Of a stretch of 64,000 nucleotides of DNA, positions 27,496 to 36,382 are shown in pieces. The stretch covers positions 124,001-188,000 of the forward strand of contig NZ_CAJHBQ010000004.1 of assembly GCF_904846685.1 (NCBI RefSeq). The letters are read 5' to 3'. Position numbers and translations under genes: made by a program. Each line of letters opens with the position of its first letter. Position 1 is the stretch's first letter. The notes under the pieces were generated by a model. The model was not told the DNA's origin and did no database searches. It was given only the letters and a program-made list of their open reading frames with translations. Origin of the DNA: Psychrobacter submarinus (lineage in GTDB: Bacteria > Pseudomonadota > Gammaproteobacteria > Pseudomonadales > Moraxellaceae).

Positions 27496-28044
27496 ATGAC
27501 AATTAATGAACATAAACCTCTGGCTGTAGAGAATGCAAACGCTGACAGCAGCAACTCGCTGGCAGCCTTAGACGTGCAACCAAAAGAGCATCTCATTTTA
27601 AGCTTAGATTACGGCGTAAAAAAGATGGGCATGGCACTGGGTAATAGTATCACCCAAACCGCGCGCGCCTTCGATATCTTAGCCATGAATAACGGTCAGC
27701 CGGATTGGGATAATTTGATAGGCATCATCAAGACTTGGGGTGTCACTCAAGTGATCATCGGTCTACCGCTGAATATGGATGGCAGTCGCTCGATGCTCTC
27801 ACGCCGCGCGCATAAGTTCGCTCGCCGCTTGGCACATAGACTGATGGAGCAGCACATGTCGGTCGTGGTGAGTCTGTGCGATGAGCGCTTAACGTCAGTA
27901 GAAGCACGCACTATAGCGTGGGAGAACGGCTGGATCGACCACGAGCGCGACGCTATCGATGACATCTCAGCTTGTATATTGCTCTCGACTTATTTTGCCG
28001 ATCCTAGCAGCGCAATAGCTATCGATAGTATCAAACCCGATTAA
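27496..28044 (+). CDS. ruvX: Holliday junction resolvase-like / pre-16S rRNA nuclease YqgF
   Basis: This RNase H-fold nuclease is implicated in maturation of the 16S rRNA 5' end and, in some species, in Holliday junction resolution. The 182-residue protein has the first acidic residue in SLDYGVKKMGMALG, the VIIGLPLNMDGSRS motif, DERLTSVEA, and the last acidic pair in DDISACILL. A 25-30 residue polar N-terminal extension precedes the fold. Start choice: a TTG at 27475 is in frame, but the ATG at 27496 is preferred. It follows the YqgE gene closely. Confidence 0.92.
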   Translation: MTINEHKPLAVENANADSSNSLAALDVQPKEHLILSLDYGVKKMGMALGNSITQTARAFDILAMNNGQPDWDNLIGIIKTWGVTQVIIGLPLNMDGSRSMLSRRAHKFARRLAHRLMEQHMSVVVSLCDERLTSVEARTIAWENGWIDHERDAIDDISACILLSTYFADPSSAIAIDSIKPD

Positions 28045-28084
28045 TACACGCCTTTTTTACCCTAATAGATAAGCAACTGATCTT

Positions 28085-28552
28085 ATGAGCATTGAGCCCA
28101 AGCAAGCCAACACTTATGGCATACCGCCGCTAGCTATCGCCCGTATCAAAGGCGCACAGCAAGCCAATACAATCGCTATTTATATGATTTACGCGGCGCT
28201 GGTCGCTTTTGTGGTGTTTGGCACTATTGCTAGTATTAAAGTCTTTCATGATAATCAGTTGCTGTATCGCTTGTTTTACAATTTGCCGTTTATATTAGTA
28301 GCTTTGACCATTCCTATCACCCTGTATGATGCGTTTATTATTTACCGCTATCGCCTCAGTCAATCGTCAATGGTGATTATGACTATTGGGGTTTCGACGA
28401 TTATCTTACTCGGCGGGCTATTATTCGCCGATACCGCTTGGTTAGGATTGGCTTCTTGGCTTGGAGTGGCGTTTTTATTCAAAGTCAGCTTTAAGCGTTT
28501 CTTTGACTTTTTGCAAGCTGAAGAAGAAACCGAAACGCTTGAGCAAAGCTAA
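28085..28552 (+). CDS. Four-span membrane protein of unknown function
   Basis: I do not recognise this 155-residue protein. After a polar N-terminus there are four predicted membrane spans, around residues 28-52 (TIAIYMIYAALVAFVVFGTI), 62-85 (LFYNLPFILVALTIPITLYD), 95-115 (VIMTIGVSTIILLGGLLFA) and 118-135. The C-terminus is acidic (AEEETETLEQS). It has no catalytic motif. It lies 40 bases after ruvX and 85 bases before tusA on the same strand, so cotranscription is possible. Confidence 0.75.
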   Translation: MSIEPKQANTYGIPPLAIARIKGAQQANTIAIYMIYAALVAFVVFGTIASIKVFHDNQLLYRLFYNLPFILVALTIPITLYDAFIIYRYRLSQSSMVIMTIGVSTIILLGGLLFADTAWLGLASWLGVAFLFKVSFKRFFDFLQAEEETETLEQS

Positions 28553-28636
28553 TTTTGACTTCAAAAATGTCGCAATACTTTTTATAAATTAGATAGCTTA
28601 AACCCTCTTTAACCTTTTTATGACTAAAAAACCACT

Positions 28637-28963
28637 ATGACGACTCCTATTACGCCTACGCCCATTAATCATCATCTCGACACTCAAGGACTGATATGTC
28701 CTGAGCCGGTCATGATGCTGCACCGCACCATACGCAAAGCCGATAGCGGTGATGTCATCGAAATACTCGCAACCGACCCGGCAACAACGCGCGATATTCC
28801 TAATTTCTGTCGGCACTTGGGTCATGAGTTTTTGAGTCAAGAAACCTTAGCCGAAGACATAAACTTAGAAGTGGATCCTGATGAAATCACTATCGATAGC
28901 GATAATGATGCGCCAACCAGCGCCACCCTATATCGCTACTTGGTCAAGAAAAAAAGCGCTTAG
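28637..28963 (+). CDS. tusA: Sulfur carrier protein TusA family
   Basis: TusA-type proteins receive persulfide sulfur from a cysteine desulfurase and pass it to tRNA 2-thiolation or molybdenum cofactor pathways. The 108-residue protein shows LDTQGLICPEPVMMLHRTIRK, with the sulfur-accepting Cys21 in the CPxP motif, and the following TDPATTRDIPNFCRHLGHEFL. Acidic N- and C-terminal extensions make it longer than E. coli TusA (81 residues). A YeeD-like relative is the alternative. Confidence 0.88.
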   Translation: MTTPITPTPINHHLDTQGLICPEPVMMLHRTIRKADSGDVIEILATDPATTRDIPNFCRHLGHEFLSQETLAEDINLEVDPDEITIDSDNDAPTSATLYRYLVKKKSA

Positions 28964-29088
28964 TTAAGATCAGCGGGAGTCATAAGTATTATTAAAAGCC
29001 CCATCATAAGTACTATCAAACGCGCAAAACTGAGGTCGTTTAACTAAAGCCGCCTAAAAACATCATTCATTAGTAAAAGGTACATCAT

Positions 29089-30288
29089 GTGTTACTAACC
29101 GAAAAAAAATATGTAGAGTGGCACGAGAACGACACCTCACACCTGGCTCGTTGGCTGTCGGCTAGCGATCATCCTGCGCCTAGGCGAATAGTCATCGTCG
29201 ATGACCAAACCACTGCCGATGAGGCTTATCGATTAGCCTGCGCTGGTACGTCTATGCTCTATCGCGGCGACTTTTATAATGCGCGGCAACTATTGCAGGC
29301 CATCACTCGGCGCATTGAGCGTACTGAAAATAATTCTGCCAAACGCAAGTCAAGAAAAGCTGCTAATAAAGCCAAAAACTCAACTGAATCAGACTCCAAA
29401 ACCCTACCAAATCTCTTTCACCAGCAGCGTCAAATGACCGCCCAGCGCTCGCGTATCTTAAGTCGCTTACTATTAGAGCTAGATGAAGATTATGTCAGCT
29501 CGTTACGCCGTGCGCCTGATATGAGTAATGCTTGCTTAGCCGCTTTTGGCCCACTGGATAAAGAGGATCAGTCATGTGTGCTGTCATTTCGCGACTTGCA
29601 AGGCGCATTAGGAGCAGCTGGCTGGCGCGAAAAAGGCGTAGCGATCAAAGCGCTCGGCTTATCTATATATCCACACTACGGGGTCTTTGCGCCGACTCGT
29701 CATGAGTACGTGCCACTATTGCTCGATGCGCCTTTGCCCAAAGCTTGCGATGTCGCTTATGATATAGGTACTGGCACCGGCTTGCTGGCTATTATTTTAG
29801 CAAAGCGCGGTATCAAACAGATCATAGCGACGGATGTAAACCCACGTGCGCTAACCTGTGCCCAAGATAACTTCGAGCGCCAAGGGCTAGCTCATGTACA
29901 CTTGCAACAAGTCGATCTATTCCCAACCGACGCGCCACTCGCCAATCTAATTGTCTGCAATCCGCCTTGGCTACCAGCTAAACCGACCTCACCACTAGAG
30001 TATTCGGTCTACGATGCTAACAGCGCAATGTTAAAAGGGTTTTTGCAGGGCGCAAAATCGCACTTAGCTCAGCATGGCGAGATTTGGCTCATTCTGTCTG
30101 ATTTAGCGGAGCACTTACAGCTACGTAGTCGTGATGAGTTATTGGGGTGGATTGCAGATGCAGGACTGACGGTAAAATATCGCCTCGATACTCAGCCCAA
30201 GCACGGTCGTAGTCAGGATAAGTCTGACCCTTTATACACAGCGCGTAGTAGTGAAATTACTTCGCTATGGTGTTTGCAAAGTGTTTAG
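29089..30288 (+). CDS. Class I SAM-dependent methyltransferase, RlmG/PrmC-like
   Basis: This 399-residue protein has an N-terminal domain of about 200 residues (with a Lys/Ser-rich insert near residue 85-105) and a C-terminal Rossmann methyltransferase. Motif I is AYDIGTGTGLLAIILAKRG, then IIATDVNPRALTCAQDNF, and the catalytic NPPW (VCNPPWLPA) typical of enzymes that methylate exocyclic or amide nitrogens. The target may be rRNA or protein. The start is GTG at 29089, eight bases after AAAAGG; the overlapping ATG at 29087 runs into a stop after three codons. Confidence 0.8.
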   Translation: MLLTEKKYVEWHENDTSHLARWLSASDHPAPRRIVIVDDQTTADEAYRLACAGTSMLYRGDFYNARQLLQAITRRIERTENNSAKRKSRKAANKAKNSTESDSKTLPNLFHQQRQMTAQRSRILSRLLLELDEDYVSSLRRAPDMSNACLAAFGPLDKEDQSCVLSFRDLQGALGAAGWREKGVAIKALGLSIYPHYGVFAPTRHEYVPLLLDAPLPKACDVAYDIGTGTGLLAIILAKRGIKQIIATDVNPRALTCAQDNFERQGLAHVHLQQVDLFPTDAPLANLIVCNPPWLPAKPTSPLEYSVYDANSAMLKGFLQGAKSHLAQHGEIWLILSDLAEHLQLRSRDELLGWIADAGLTVKYRLDTQPKHGRSQDKSDPLYTARSSEITSLWCLQSV

Positions 30289-30312
30289 TATTTTATTATC
30301 GAGTACCCTTCT

Positions 30313-31251
30313 ATGAGCCGTGATCGCGCTGTACAACAACGTCAGCCCAAAGCCCTTGCCGTCGATGACGAGCCAGCTTACCTGACGGAGTTTCGTCAAG
30401 CGATGCTCGCACGCGGCTTAGCGACTCGTACGCGTAACGCTTATGTCCGCGACTTGCGAAGCTGTGAGCTGACGCATCACAAAGCACTGACCCAGTGGCA
30501 AAGCGATGAGGTGCTGCACTGCTTATCACAGCTCGCAGCCGAGGGTAAAACGCCGCGTACGCAAGCGCGAATGCTCTCAAGTCTGCGCCAATTCTACTTG
30601 TGGATGATCGCCAGTAACCTACGCGAAGACAACCCTTGCGAGCGAATCAAAAGCCCTAAGCTGGGACGACCGCTGCCCAAAGATTTAGCGGAAGCGGATG
30701 TCGATAACCTGCTTGCCGCGCCTGATACTAGCACCGCACTCGGTCTACGCGACAAAGCCATGCTAGAGGTGCTCTATGCGTGTGGTCTGCGCGTCAGTGA
30801 GCTGATCAATCTTGCGCTTGAGCAAGTCAATCTCAACGCCGGCTGGCTACAAATCACCGGTAAAGGTAACAAAACGCGGCTGGTACCGCTAGGCGAATAT
30901 GCAGCGGACGCGCTGGAAGATTATTTGAGTCATGGTCGCGGCGAGCTGGTCGCTCATCTAAAATCAGGTAACTGCCAAGCGGTGTTTTTGACGGCGCAAG
31001 GCGGCTATATGACGAGGCAGAACTTTTGGTACTTGCTCAAGAAGTACGCCAAAGTCGCTAGCATTGATAAAGAGCTCTCCCCGCATACGCTACGCCACGC
31101 CTTCGCTACTCATTTACTCAATCATGGCGCGGACCTTCGTAGCGTACAATTGTTATTAGGCCATAGTGATTTATCGACGACGCAGATTTATACTCATGTG
31201 GCGACAGCAAGATTGCAAAAACTGCATGCGCAGCACCATCCACGCGGCTAG
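30313..31251 (+). CDS. xerD: Site-specific tyrosine recombinase XerD
   Basis: XerD acts with XerC at dif to resolve chromosome dimers under FtsK control. The 312 residues contain the N-terminal core-binding domain and a C-terminal catalytic domain with Arg160 (ACGLRVSEL), Lys184 (GKGNK), His258 and Arg261 (HTLRHAF), His284 (GHSDLS) and Tyr293 (QIYTHV). The ending THVATARLQKLHAQHHPRG is the XerD form, which separates it from XerC. A 25-residue basic N-terminal extension is present. XerC and dif are not in the window. Confidence 0.95.
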   Translation: MSRDRAVQQRQPKALAVDDEPAYLTEFRQAMLARGLATRTRNAYVRDLRSCELTHHKALTQWQSDEVLHCLSQLAAEGKTPRTQARMLSSLRQFYLWMIASNLREDNPCERIKSPKLGRPLPKDLAEADVDNLLAAPDTSTALGLRDKAMLEVLYACGLRVSELINLALEQVNLNAGWLQITGKGNKTRLVPLGEYAADALEDYLSHGRGELVAHLKSGNCQAVFLTAQGGYMTRQNFWYLLKKYAKVASIDKELSPHTLRHAFATHLLNHGADLRSVQLLLGHSDLSTTQIYTHVATARLQKLHAQHHPRG

Positions 31252-31284
31252 AGTATTTAAGAACGAGTATAAGCTTGATGCAGA

Positions 31285-31472
31285 GTGGGTTAGACTTAAC
31301 AAATTCTCGAAGAGAATGCGGTTAAGACGTAACCCACCTTTCTTATAACTGTATTCTAAACTTGGTGGGTTACGCTGTTGCCCACCCTACTCGCTAATTT
31401 ACTTTTATATAGAAAAATAATTTTAGTGTATTAGATTAACTCACGTATTCGCTGGGCTAAAAGCCCAGCCTA
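31285..31472. repeat. Cluster of three REP-like hairpins
   Basis: After xerD, GTGGGTTA (31285-31292) pairs with TAACCCAC (31330-31337), with a second inner pairing CTTAAC/GTTAAG. GGTGGG (31364-31369) pairs with CCCACC (31381-31386) around GTTACGCTGTTG. GCTGGGCT (31451-31458) pairs with AGCCCAGC (31462-31469). The GTGGGTTACGCTG and GGGCTAAAAGCCCAGCCTAC words resemble repeats spread through many bacterial genomes. They probably end xerD transcription. The rest of the 31252-31552 gap shows nothing else. Confidence 0.6.
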
Positions 31473-31552
31473 CAAAGACTTATCCGTTATTCGAATACAC
31501 CCTACCTGAGATAAAACAAACCCATTCTTCATTATCCTAACTGGAACAAATA

Positions 31553-31960
31553 ATGTCATACGCGCAATCCTCTACCCTGCCTGTGCTAACAAAGTCGCAA
31601 AACTCTATACTCAAGAACCTAACTATTTTAGGTTACTTAGAAGGCACGTCTTTTTTGTTATTACTAGGCATCGCCATGCCGCTAAAATATATGCTTGGCA
31701 TTCCTGAGGCAGTGAAATATATTGGCATGGCGCATGGCGTATTATTTATCGCTTATATCTTGATGCTGCTGTTTGCGGCGAGCAAAATTAAAATGCCGCT
31801 TTGGGCACTACCTGCTGGGGTTCTCGGCTCGTTTTTACCTTTTGGGCCTTTTGTGTTTGATCATGTTTTAAAGAAAAGGTTGGGATGGTCTCGAGGTAAC
31901 AGGAACAGCGCTAGACACAATAGTCCGCACGCCAGTGGCAAGGCAGATACAAGCGGATAG
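31553..31960 (+). CDS. DUF3817 family membrane protein
   Basis: This 135-residue inner-membrane protein matches the DUF3817 (YdzA-like) pattern. The first span is YLEGTSFLLLLGIAMPLKYM with the conserved E-G-x-S motif. The GMAHGVLFIAYILMLLFA span carries the G-x-x-H-G motif, and the third span WALPAGVLGSFLPFGPFVFD ends in the conserved P-F-G-P-F. A polar, His/Ser-rich tail follows. The family has no known function. It stands alone between repeat hairpins and the broken mgtC gene. Confidence 0.85.
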   Translation: MSYAQSSTLPVLTKSQNSILKNLTILGYLEGTSFLLLLGIAMPLKYMLGIPEAVKYIGMAHGVLFIAYILMLLFAASKIKMPLWALPAGVLGSFLPFGPFVFDHVLKKRLGWSRGNRNSARHNSPHASGKADTSG

Positions 31961-32113
31961 CAGGATAAGCTCCTCATGCTTATGCCATACATACCTCTCT
32001 CGTTTAACGCTTCCTAACTGAAAACAGACACCGTTATCGCTACACTCTTTATAATAAATTTAGAGATTATAATAAATTTAGAGAATGTAGCATTTAAGGA
32101 CAGGGAGTGAGTT

Positions 32114-32656
32114 ATGTTTGGCTTCGATATTGATATGGATTTGATGAAGTAACATTTCTTTCAATTAGGGATTGCTTTTATCTTATCCTTACCGATTGCG
32201 CTGAATCGGGAGATGAAAGACAGCGGCGCAGGCCTGCGCACCTTTCCCTTAGTCACTGTCGCCTCTTGTGCCTTTATGCTTGTCGGCCGCGACATCTATT
32301 CAGAAGGCGATGCCGAGGCGCGTATCATGTATGGCATTATTACAGGTATGGGTTTTATCGGTGGTGGCGCTATTTTTAAGAGTAGCGGCAGTGTCAAAGG
32401 GACAGCGACGGCAGCAGGACTATGGAACACAGGCGCTATCGGTATCTCGGTGGCGTATATAGTCGAACCACTATTAAAGTGTTACAGCGTTAGACTCGTT
32501 TAGCCTACTACTGTAGTACTTGCACTCGTCTGCCTTGTACCACTTTTAATATTGATTGACTATAGTCGCTATGAGATTGCGATTATTTTGTCAGTGGTGA
32601 GCTTTTTGATATTGCAGTTCTCTGAGCCGTTCAAGTCCAGTAATCATCAAAAATAA
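32114..32656 (+). pseudogene. Broken MgtC/SapB family gene
   Basis: The frame from ATG 32114 encodes an MgtC-type membrane protein but is stopped by TAA at codon 13 (32150-32152) and TAG at 32501-32503. Between them it carries the family signature GMGFIGGGAIFKSSGSVKGT followed by TAAGLWNTGAIGISVAY. The last motif should continue into RYEIAIILSVVSFLILQF, which is present in the same frame but displaced by 35 codons. Those 35 codons coincide with a small TIR-bounded repeat. Intact relatives are inner-membrane proteins linked to magnesium limitation and virulence. The middle segment may still be translated, but the gene is most likely dead. Confidence 0.85.
32458..32564. mobile_element. Small TATAGTC-ended element (MITE-like) inside mgtC
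   Basis: A roughly 107-bp insert begins TATAGTCGAACCACTATTAA and ends with the imperfect reverse complement (CACTTTTAATATTGATTGACTATA, 32541-32564, in two parts). It has no coding capacity of its own. Removing 105 bp (32456-32560) restores codons A-Y-S-R-Y-E, the expected MgtC motif, in frame. Its ends resemble those of the element at 57900-58037. Confidence 0.7.
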
Positions 32657-32788
32657 TGCACGCGCTGCGCAATCGGCGCTGAAATTTATCGCGGTTGCCG
32701 TTACAATACTCGTCATACCGTGCGTACTTTATCGTGAGTAAGATACTGATATCGCACTACCCTTTTTATAATCCTATACGAGAATGTT

Positions 32789-33397
32789 ATGAGTCATCAG
32801 CCCCCTGCAGAGTTATTAGAAAAAGCCAAACACTGGCGCGAAGATATACATTTTACGGATGACGTACTAGGTAAGCCTTTTGATTTTGTGACGACTTGGG
32901 GTATATTTTCGCCGCAAAAGCTCGATGATGGTAGCTTGATGCTACTCGATCACGTCGATTTTCAGGCTGATGATGACTCGATAGATCTAGGCTGTGGCTA
33001 CGGCGTGCTTGGCATGACTGCGGCGCGCGAGTGCCCGAATGGTCAGCATACGCTGATTGATAAGGATTTTATGGCGGTGGAGTATGCGCGGCGTAACTGC
33101 GAAAAAAACGCTATTAGCAATGTCGATGTGCATTTATCAAACGGCTTTAACCAAGTGGCGGCGGACAAAGACTTTAGCCTCGTGATGTCAAACTTACCGG
33201 CCAAGGTCGGTAAAGAGCAGCATTATCTGTACTTCCTCGATGCTTATGCGCGGATGCGTCAGGGCGGGCGTTTTTATGTGGTGACGATCAATGGCCTACG
33301 TCAGTTTATGAAGCGCTCATTTACCGAGGTGTTCGGTAATAGCGATAAGGTCAAGCAAGGCAAGACTTATACCATTACTATGGCGGTGAAAGAATAG
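32789..33397 (+). CDS. Class I SAM-dependent methyltransferase, RsmC-like
   Basis: This 202-residue, single-domain methyltransferase of the small-domain (MTS) type has SAM motif I IDLGCGYGVLGMTAARE, acidic loop TLIDKDFMAVEYARRN, and motif IV MSNLPAK. RsmC and RlmG have NPP(F/W) at motif IV; here it is NLPA, which could alter or abolish nitrogen methylation. The protein also lacks the duplicated N-terminal domain of E. coli RsmC. The start has a usable GAG-containing Shine-Dalgarno. The substrate is unknown. Confidence 0.75.
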   Translation: MSHQPPAELLEKAKHWREDIHFTDDVLGKPFDFVTTWGIFSPQKLDDGSLMLLDHVDFQADDDSIDLGCGYGVLGMTAARECPNGQHTLIDKDFMAVEYARRNCEKNAISNVDVHLSNGFNQVAADKDFSLVMSNLPAKVGKEQHYLYFLDAYARMRQGGRFYVVTINGLRQFMKRSFTEVFGNSDKVKQGKTYTITMAVKE

Positions 33398-33428
33398 TTT
33401 TTACGATTAATAGAAATAAACCGCACTC

Positions 33429-33475
33429 AGCAACATCCCGCTAAAACGAGACAGTATTAGCGGGATGTTGCTTTA
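33429..33475. terminator. Convergent-gene terminator
   Basis: A perfect 16-bp stem pairs AGCAACATCCCGCTAA (33429-33444) with TTAGCGGGATGTTGCT (33457-33472). It lies between the convergent methyltransferase and lptG genes and probably serves both, although the T-runs are short. Confidence 0.7.
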
Positions 33476-33493
33476 AATGGCCCACCTAGTCAG

Positions 33494-34723
33494 CTACATT
33501 TGCCGCTTTAGTAAATAGCCTCCAAACACCGCACTAGCAATAACTGGCAGTAGCACCATCAAAAATGGCGAAAACCCTGTGGCTAACGATACAAACCCAA
33601 CTAAGTCTTGAATATAGCTAAACAGTAGCCCGAACAGCAAGGCAACAACGATACGCAGGCCTAAACTGTGCGTGCGTAGCGAGCCAAAAACAAAAGAGCA
33701 CGCAACGATCACCAGCGATAATATCGACAGCGGAGATAGCAGTTTTTGCCAAAACGCCAGCTCGTGAGTCAATGACCGCTTACCCTGCTGCTGCATAAAC
33801 TGACGATGTGCGTATAGCTGGGTCAAGGACAAATCTTCGGCATCGCGGGTCAGCAGATACACCGATTCAGGCGCAAAAGGTAGACTCAAGGTATCTGTAG
33901 TAGCGAGCTGTTGACTGCTTTGAAAGCCTTGATTGATGGTCAGCCTCGTGATGTTATTGAGCTGCCAGTCATAGCGGTACTGCTCGTCTTTATTATCGCT
34001 TGTGCGCCCGACTAGTTGACGCCCTGTATACTGGCCGCCCTCAGCACGGATAGCAGTTTGTAGGTTGCCATTCTTATCCAAATGCCAACGCTTGACCTCA
34101 CCGATATTGCCTTCGACATCAGCATAATCGATGTAGAGAATGTCACTGCCATTCGCTTGCAGTGTTGTCTCATCGTCTGCGCTGTTTACGTTTACACTAC
34201 TAAAACTTGGCTGCATGGCCCAGTAGCCGCGCACTGAGGTAATCAGCGCGCTGCTGTCGTCATCATTAATCTCATCGGCCAGGTGGTTGCTCGTAGGTAA
34301 TATAAACTGGTTAATAGACAACGCTAAGATGACGAATAATAAAGCCGGCTGGAGTACCCAGCCCACGATACGATAGACGCTGACGCCTGAGGCGCGCATG
34401 ACCACAAGCTCGCTCTTATTAGCCAATAGTCCAAGACCCACCACAGCGCCAAGCAGCGCGCCCGTCGGAATGAACTGCTCTAAAAAGTAAGGCGAGCGAT
34501 AAAAGATATATTTGAGCGCCTCGCCCATCGTATAGCTATCGCTGAGCGAATCAAGCTCAGACAAGTAAGAAAATAAAACCTGTAAGCCCCATAGCCCAAG
34601 TACCGCGGCGATAGTCGCTAGCAAAGCATTAAGCTTGACGTAACGACCGAGCACTTTTAGTCGACTGGGTGGCTTTGCCAATGACAAGCCTTTATTTTTT
34701 GCGGCAAACAGTGAGGAGCGCAT
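33494..34723 (-). CDS. lptG: LPS export ABC transporter permease LptG
   Basis: LptG and LptF form the membrane core of LptB2FG, which extracts lipopolysaccharide from the inner membrane and feeds it to LptC/LptA. The 409 residues show the YjgP/YjgQ family layout: an N-terminal span group (LNALLATIAAVLGLWGLQVLF and FIPTGALLGAVVGLGLLANKSELVVMRASG), a central periplasmic beta-jellyroll domain longer than in E. coli, and three C-terminal spans. The ATG overlaps the lptF stop by one base (TAATG), so the two are translationally coupled. Confidence 0.94.
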   Translation of the reverse strand: MRSSLFAAKNKGLSLAKPPSRLKVLGRYVKLNALLATIAAVLGLWGLQVLFSYLSELDSLSDSYTMGEALKYIFYRSPYFLEQFIPTGALLGAVVGLGLLANKSELVVMRASGVSVYRIVGWVLQPALLFVILALSINQFILPTSNHLADEINDDDSSALITSVRGYWAMQPSFSSVNVNSADDETTLQANGSDILYIDYADVEGNIGEVKRWHLDKNGNLQTAIRAEGGQYTGRQLVGRTSDNKDEQYRYDWQLNNITRLTINQGFQSSQQLATTDTLSLPFAPESVYLLTRDAEDLSLTQLYAHRQFMQQQGKRSLTHELAFWQKLLSPLSILSLVIVACSFVFGSLRTHSLGLRIVVALLFGLLFSYIQDLVGFVSLATGFSPFLMVLLPVIASAVFGGYLLKRQM

Positions 34724-36024
34724 TATGAGGCTCCTGTATTTGAGTCATTTATAGAACCTAAATCGTCGTGCTTATCTTCGCTCAACCGAAAGCGCAGTCG
34801 ATGCTGGATACGGCTGCCCCAATTCATATAAAGTGCTAACACCATAAACCCTACTATCAACCAAGCATAAGACCAAACGCTCACATTGCCTTTAGCGACA
34901 GCGTTTTTTAAAGAGATGATACCGAGCGCACAACTCACAAAGAGTAAGATGGCCGGAAATAATCGTAGCCAGCGTCCTTGACGCGGACGTACTTGCGCGA
35001 GCGGTACCGCAAGCATAGGCGCGATAATCATCAGCCAAGGCAGTGCTAAGCGGTAGCCAAGCTCGCCTTGGGCGGCGAGCCTAGCCTCGCTAGTACTGAC
35101 CGCCATACTGCCTGTTGCCGCTTGCCATAAGGGACCGATCGCCTGTGTTTCGATATTGTCTTCGCTGACGACCTCTTCTTCGGACTCTGTCAAAGTAATA
35201 CGGTAGCGATCAAAGCCGATCTGATTGTATTTTAGGCTACCAGCGCCGACTTCATAACGCCGTCCCTGAAACAGATCCAATTGAGTAACGCCGCCGGCAA
35301 TGCTCTCTACTTGTTCTGCGCGGCGAGCCAAGGTAATCGTGTCTTTACTCGCAGCCCGATTGGCGCTATCAATCAGCTCTTTTGGTAAATCCTCAACAGG
35401 CAAGCGCTCAACCAATTCGGACTCTTGGGCTGTCTGAGCTGACACACTTTGAGCGCCATTATTGGCAGGTTTTGCCGATTGTGTTTTGGGCTGTGTTTGA
35501 ATCAGCACCACATCTTGCAGCTGGGTTTTATCGTCGCTCAGACTGCCCACATACAGATGATAATTACCGCTACTGATAAACTCTTTCGGGCGGATTAAAT
35601 CAAAAGCACTAGTCAAAGCTTGCTGCTGCCAAATCGTCTCTGAGGAGCGCACTCCCCAAGGCTTGCCGACTATAGACAAAGCCGCCTCACCCACAAACAA
35701 CGCCAAAATCAGTGGTGTTATCAGCCGAGCTAACTTCCCGCGTGAGACGCCGCTGGCATTAATCACCGCCATTTCTTGATCCACATAAAGCCTACCAAAA
35801 ACGAGCATCAAACCGATAAAAAACGCCAAAGGTAAAATAAGCTCTAAAAAGTAAGGCAGATTATAGCCAATAATGGTGAATAATAAGCTGATATCTAAGT
35901 TGCCTTCAGCGGCAATTCCAAAATAACGTATCAGACGGCCACCGAGCATCATCACTACCAAAAACCCCAATACCAAAGCGGTCGTTGAGGCAACTTGACG
36001 GGTCATGTAGCGGCGTAATATCAC
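34723..36024 (-). CDS. lptF: LPS export ABC transporter permease LptF
   Basis: This is the partner of LptG in the LPS exporter. The 433 residues begin MILRRYMTRQVASTTALVLGFLVVMMLGGRL and carry the LILPLAFFIGLMLVFGRLYVDQEMAVINASG motif, the coupling-helix region that contacts LptB. The periplasmic domain holds an Ala/Gln/Ser-rich insert (about residues 180-235) that makes it longer than the E. coli protein. Three C-terminal spans follow. It is divergent from pepA, an arrangement (lptFG / pepA-holC) conserved in gammaproteobacteria. Confidence 0.94.
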   Translation of the reverse strand: MILRRYMTRQVASTTALVLGFLVVMMLGGRLIRYFGIAAEGNLDISLLFTIIGYNLPYFLELILPLAFFIGLMLVFGRLYVDQEMAVINASGVSRGKLARLITPLILALFVGEAALSIVGKPWGVRSSETIWQQQALTSAFDLIRPKEFISSGNYHLYVGSLSDDKTQLQDVVLIQTQPKTQSAKPANNGAQSVSAQTAQESELVERLPVEDLPKELIDSANRAASKDTITLARRAEQVESIAGGVTQLDLFQGRRYEVGAGSLKYNQIGFDRYRITLTESEEEVVSEDNIETQAIGPLWQAATGSMAVSTSEARLAAQGELGYRLALPWLMIIAPMLAVPLAQVRPRQGRWLRLFPAILLFVSCALGIISLKNAVAKGNVSVWSYAWLIVGFMVLALYMNWGSRIQHRLRFRLSEDKHDDLGSINDSNTGAS

Positions 36025-36382
36025 AATTAGGACTCTTAAATAAGGGTTGGCGTTTGCAAGGATAAGTGGTTATACATCCGTATCGTGCAAGCTCATAAGC
36101 GATCTTTTGGCTTTTTTATAGTTTTTGGTAAATATGGCAAAGCGAGTATAAGCGTCAAACGTAACTGCTAATGCTAGCATGTTTTTATAAAAAATGACGG
36201 TGAAAAGTGTGTAAAAGTACGATACGCTTTCTATCTAAACAGTCACAAATAACATTATCTAACCCTTACAGAACAGTCGCGCTGTCATCAATATGTTAGA
36301 CTGTCATATAAGCTGTAGTAGGTTCACGACCTTCTTTGCTCAGCATTCTTGTTTTTCATAACTCTAATAAGGACAAAACTAT
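36025..36382. other. Divergent promoter region lptF / pepA
   Basis: These 358 bases separate the two divergent operons and should contain both promoters. No clear palindromic operator, hairpin or small ORF was found. In E. coli PepA itself binds DNA; no related site can be named here. Confidence 0.4.
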
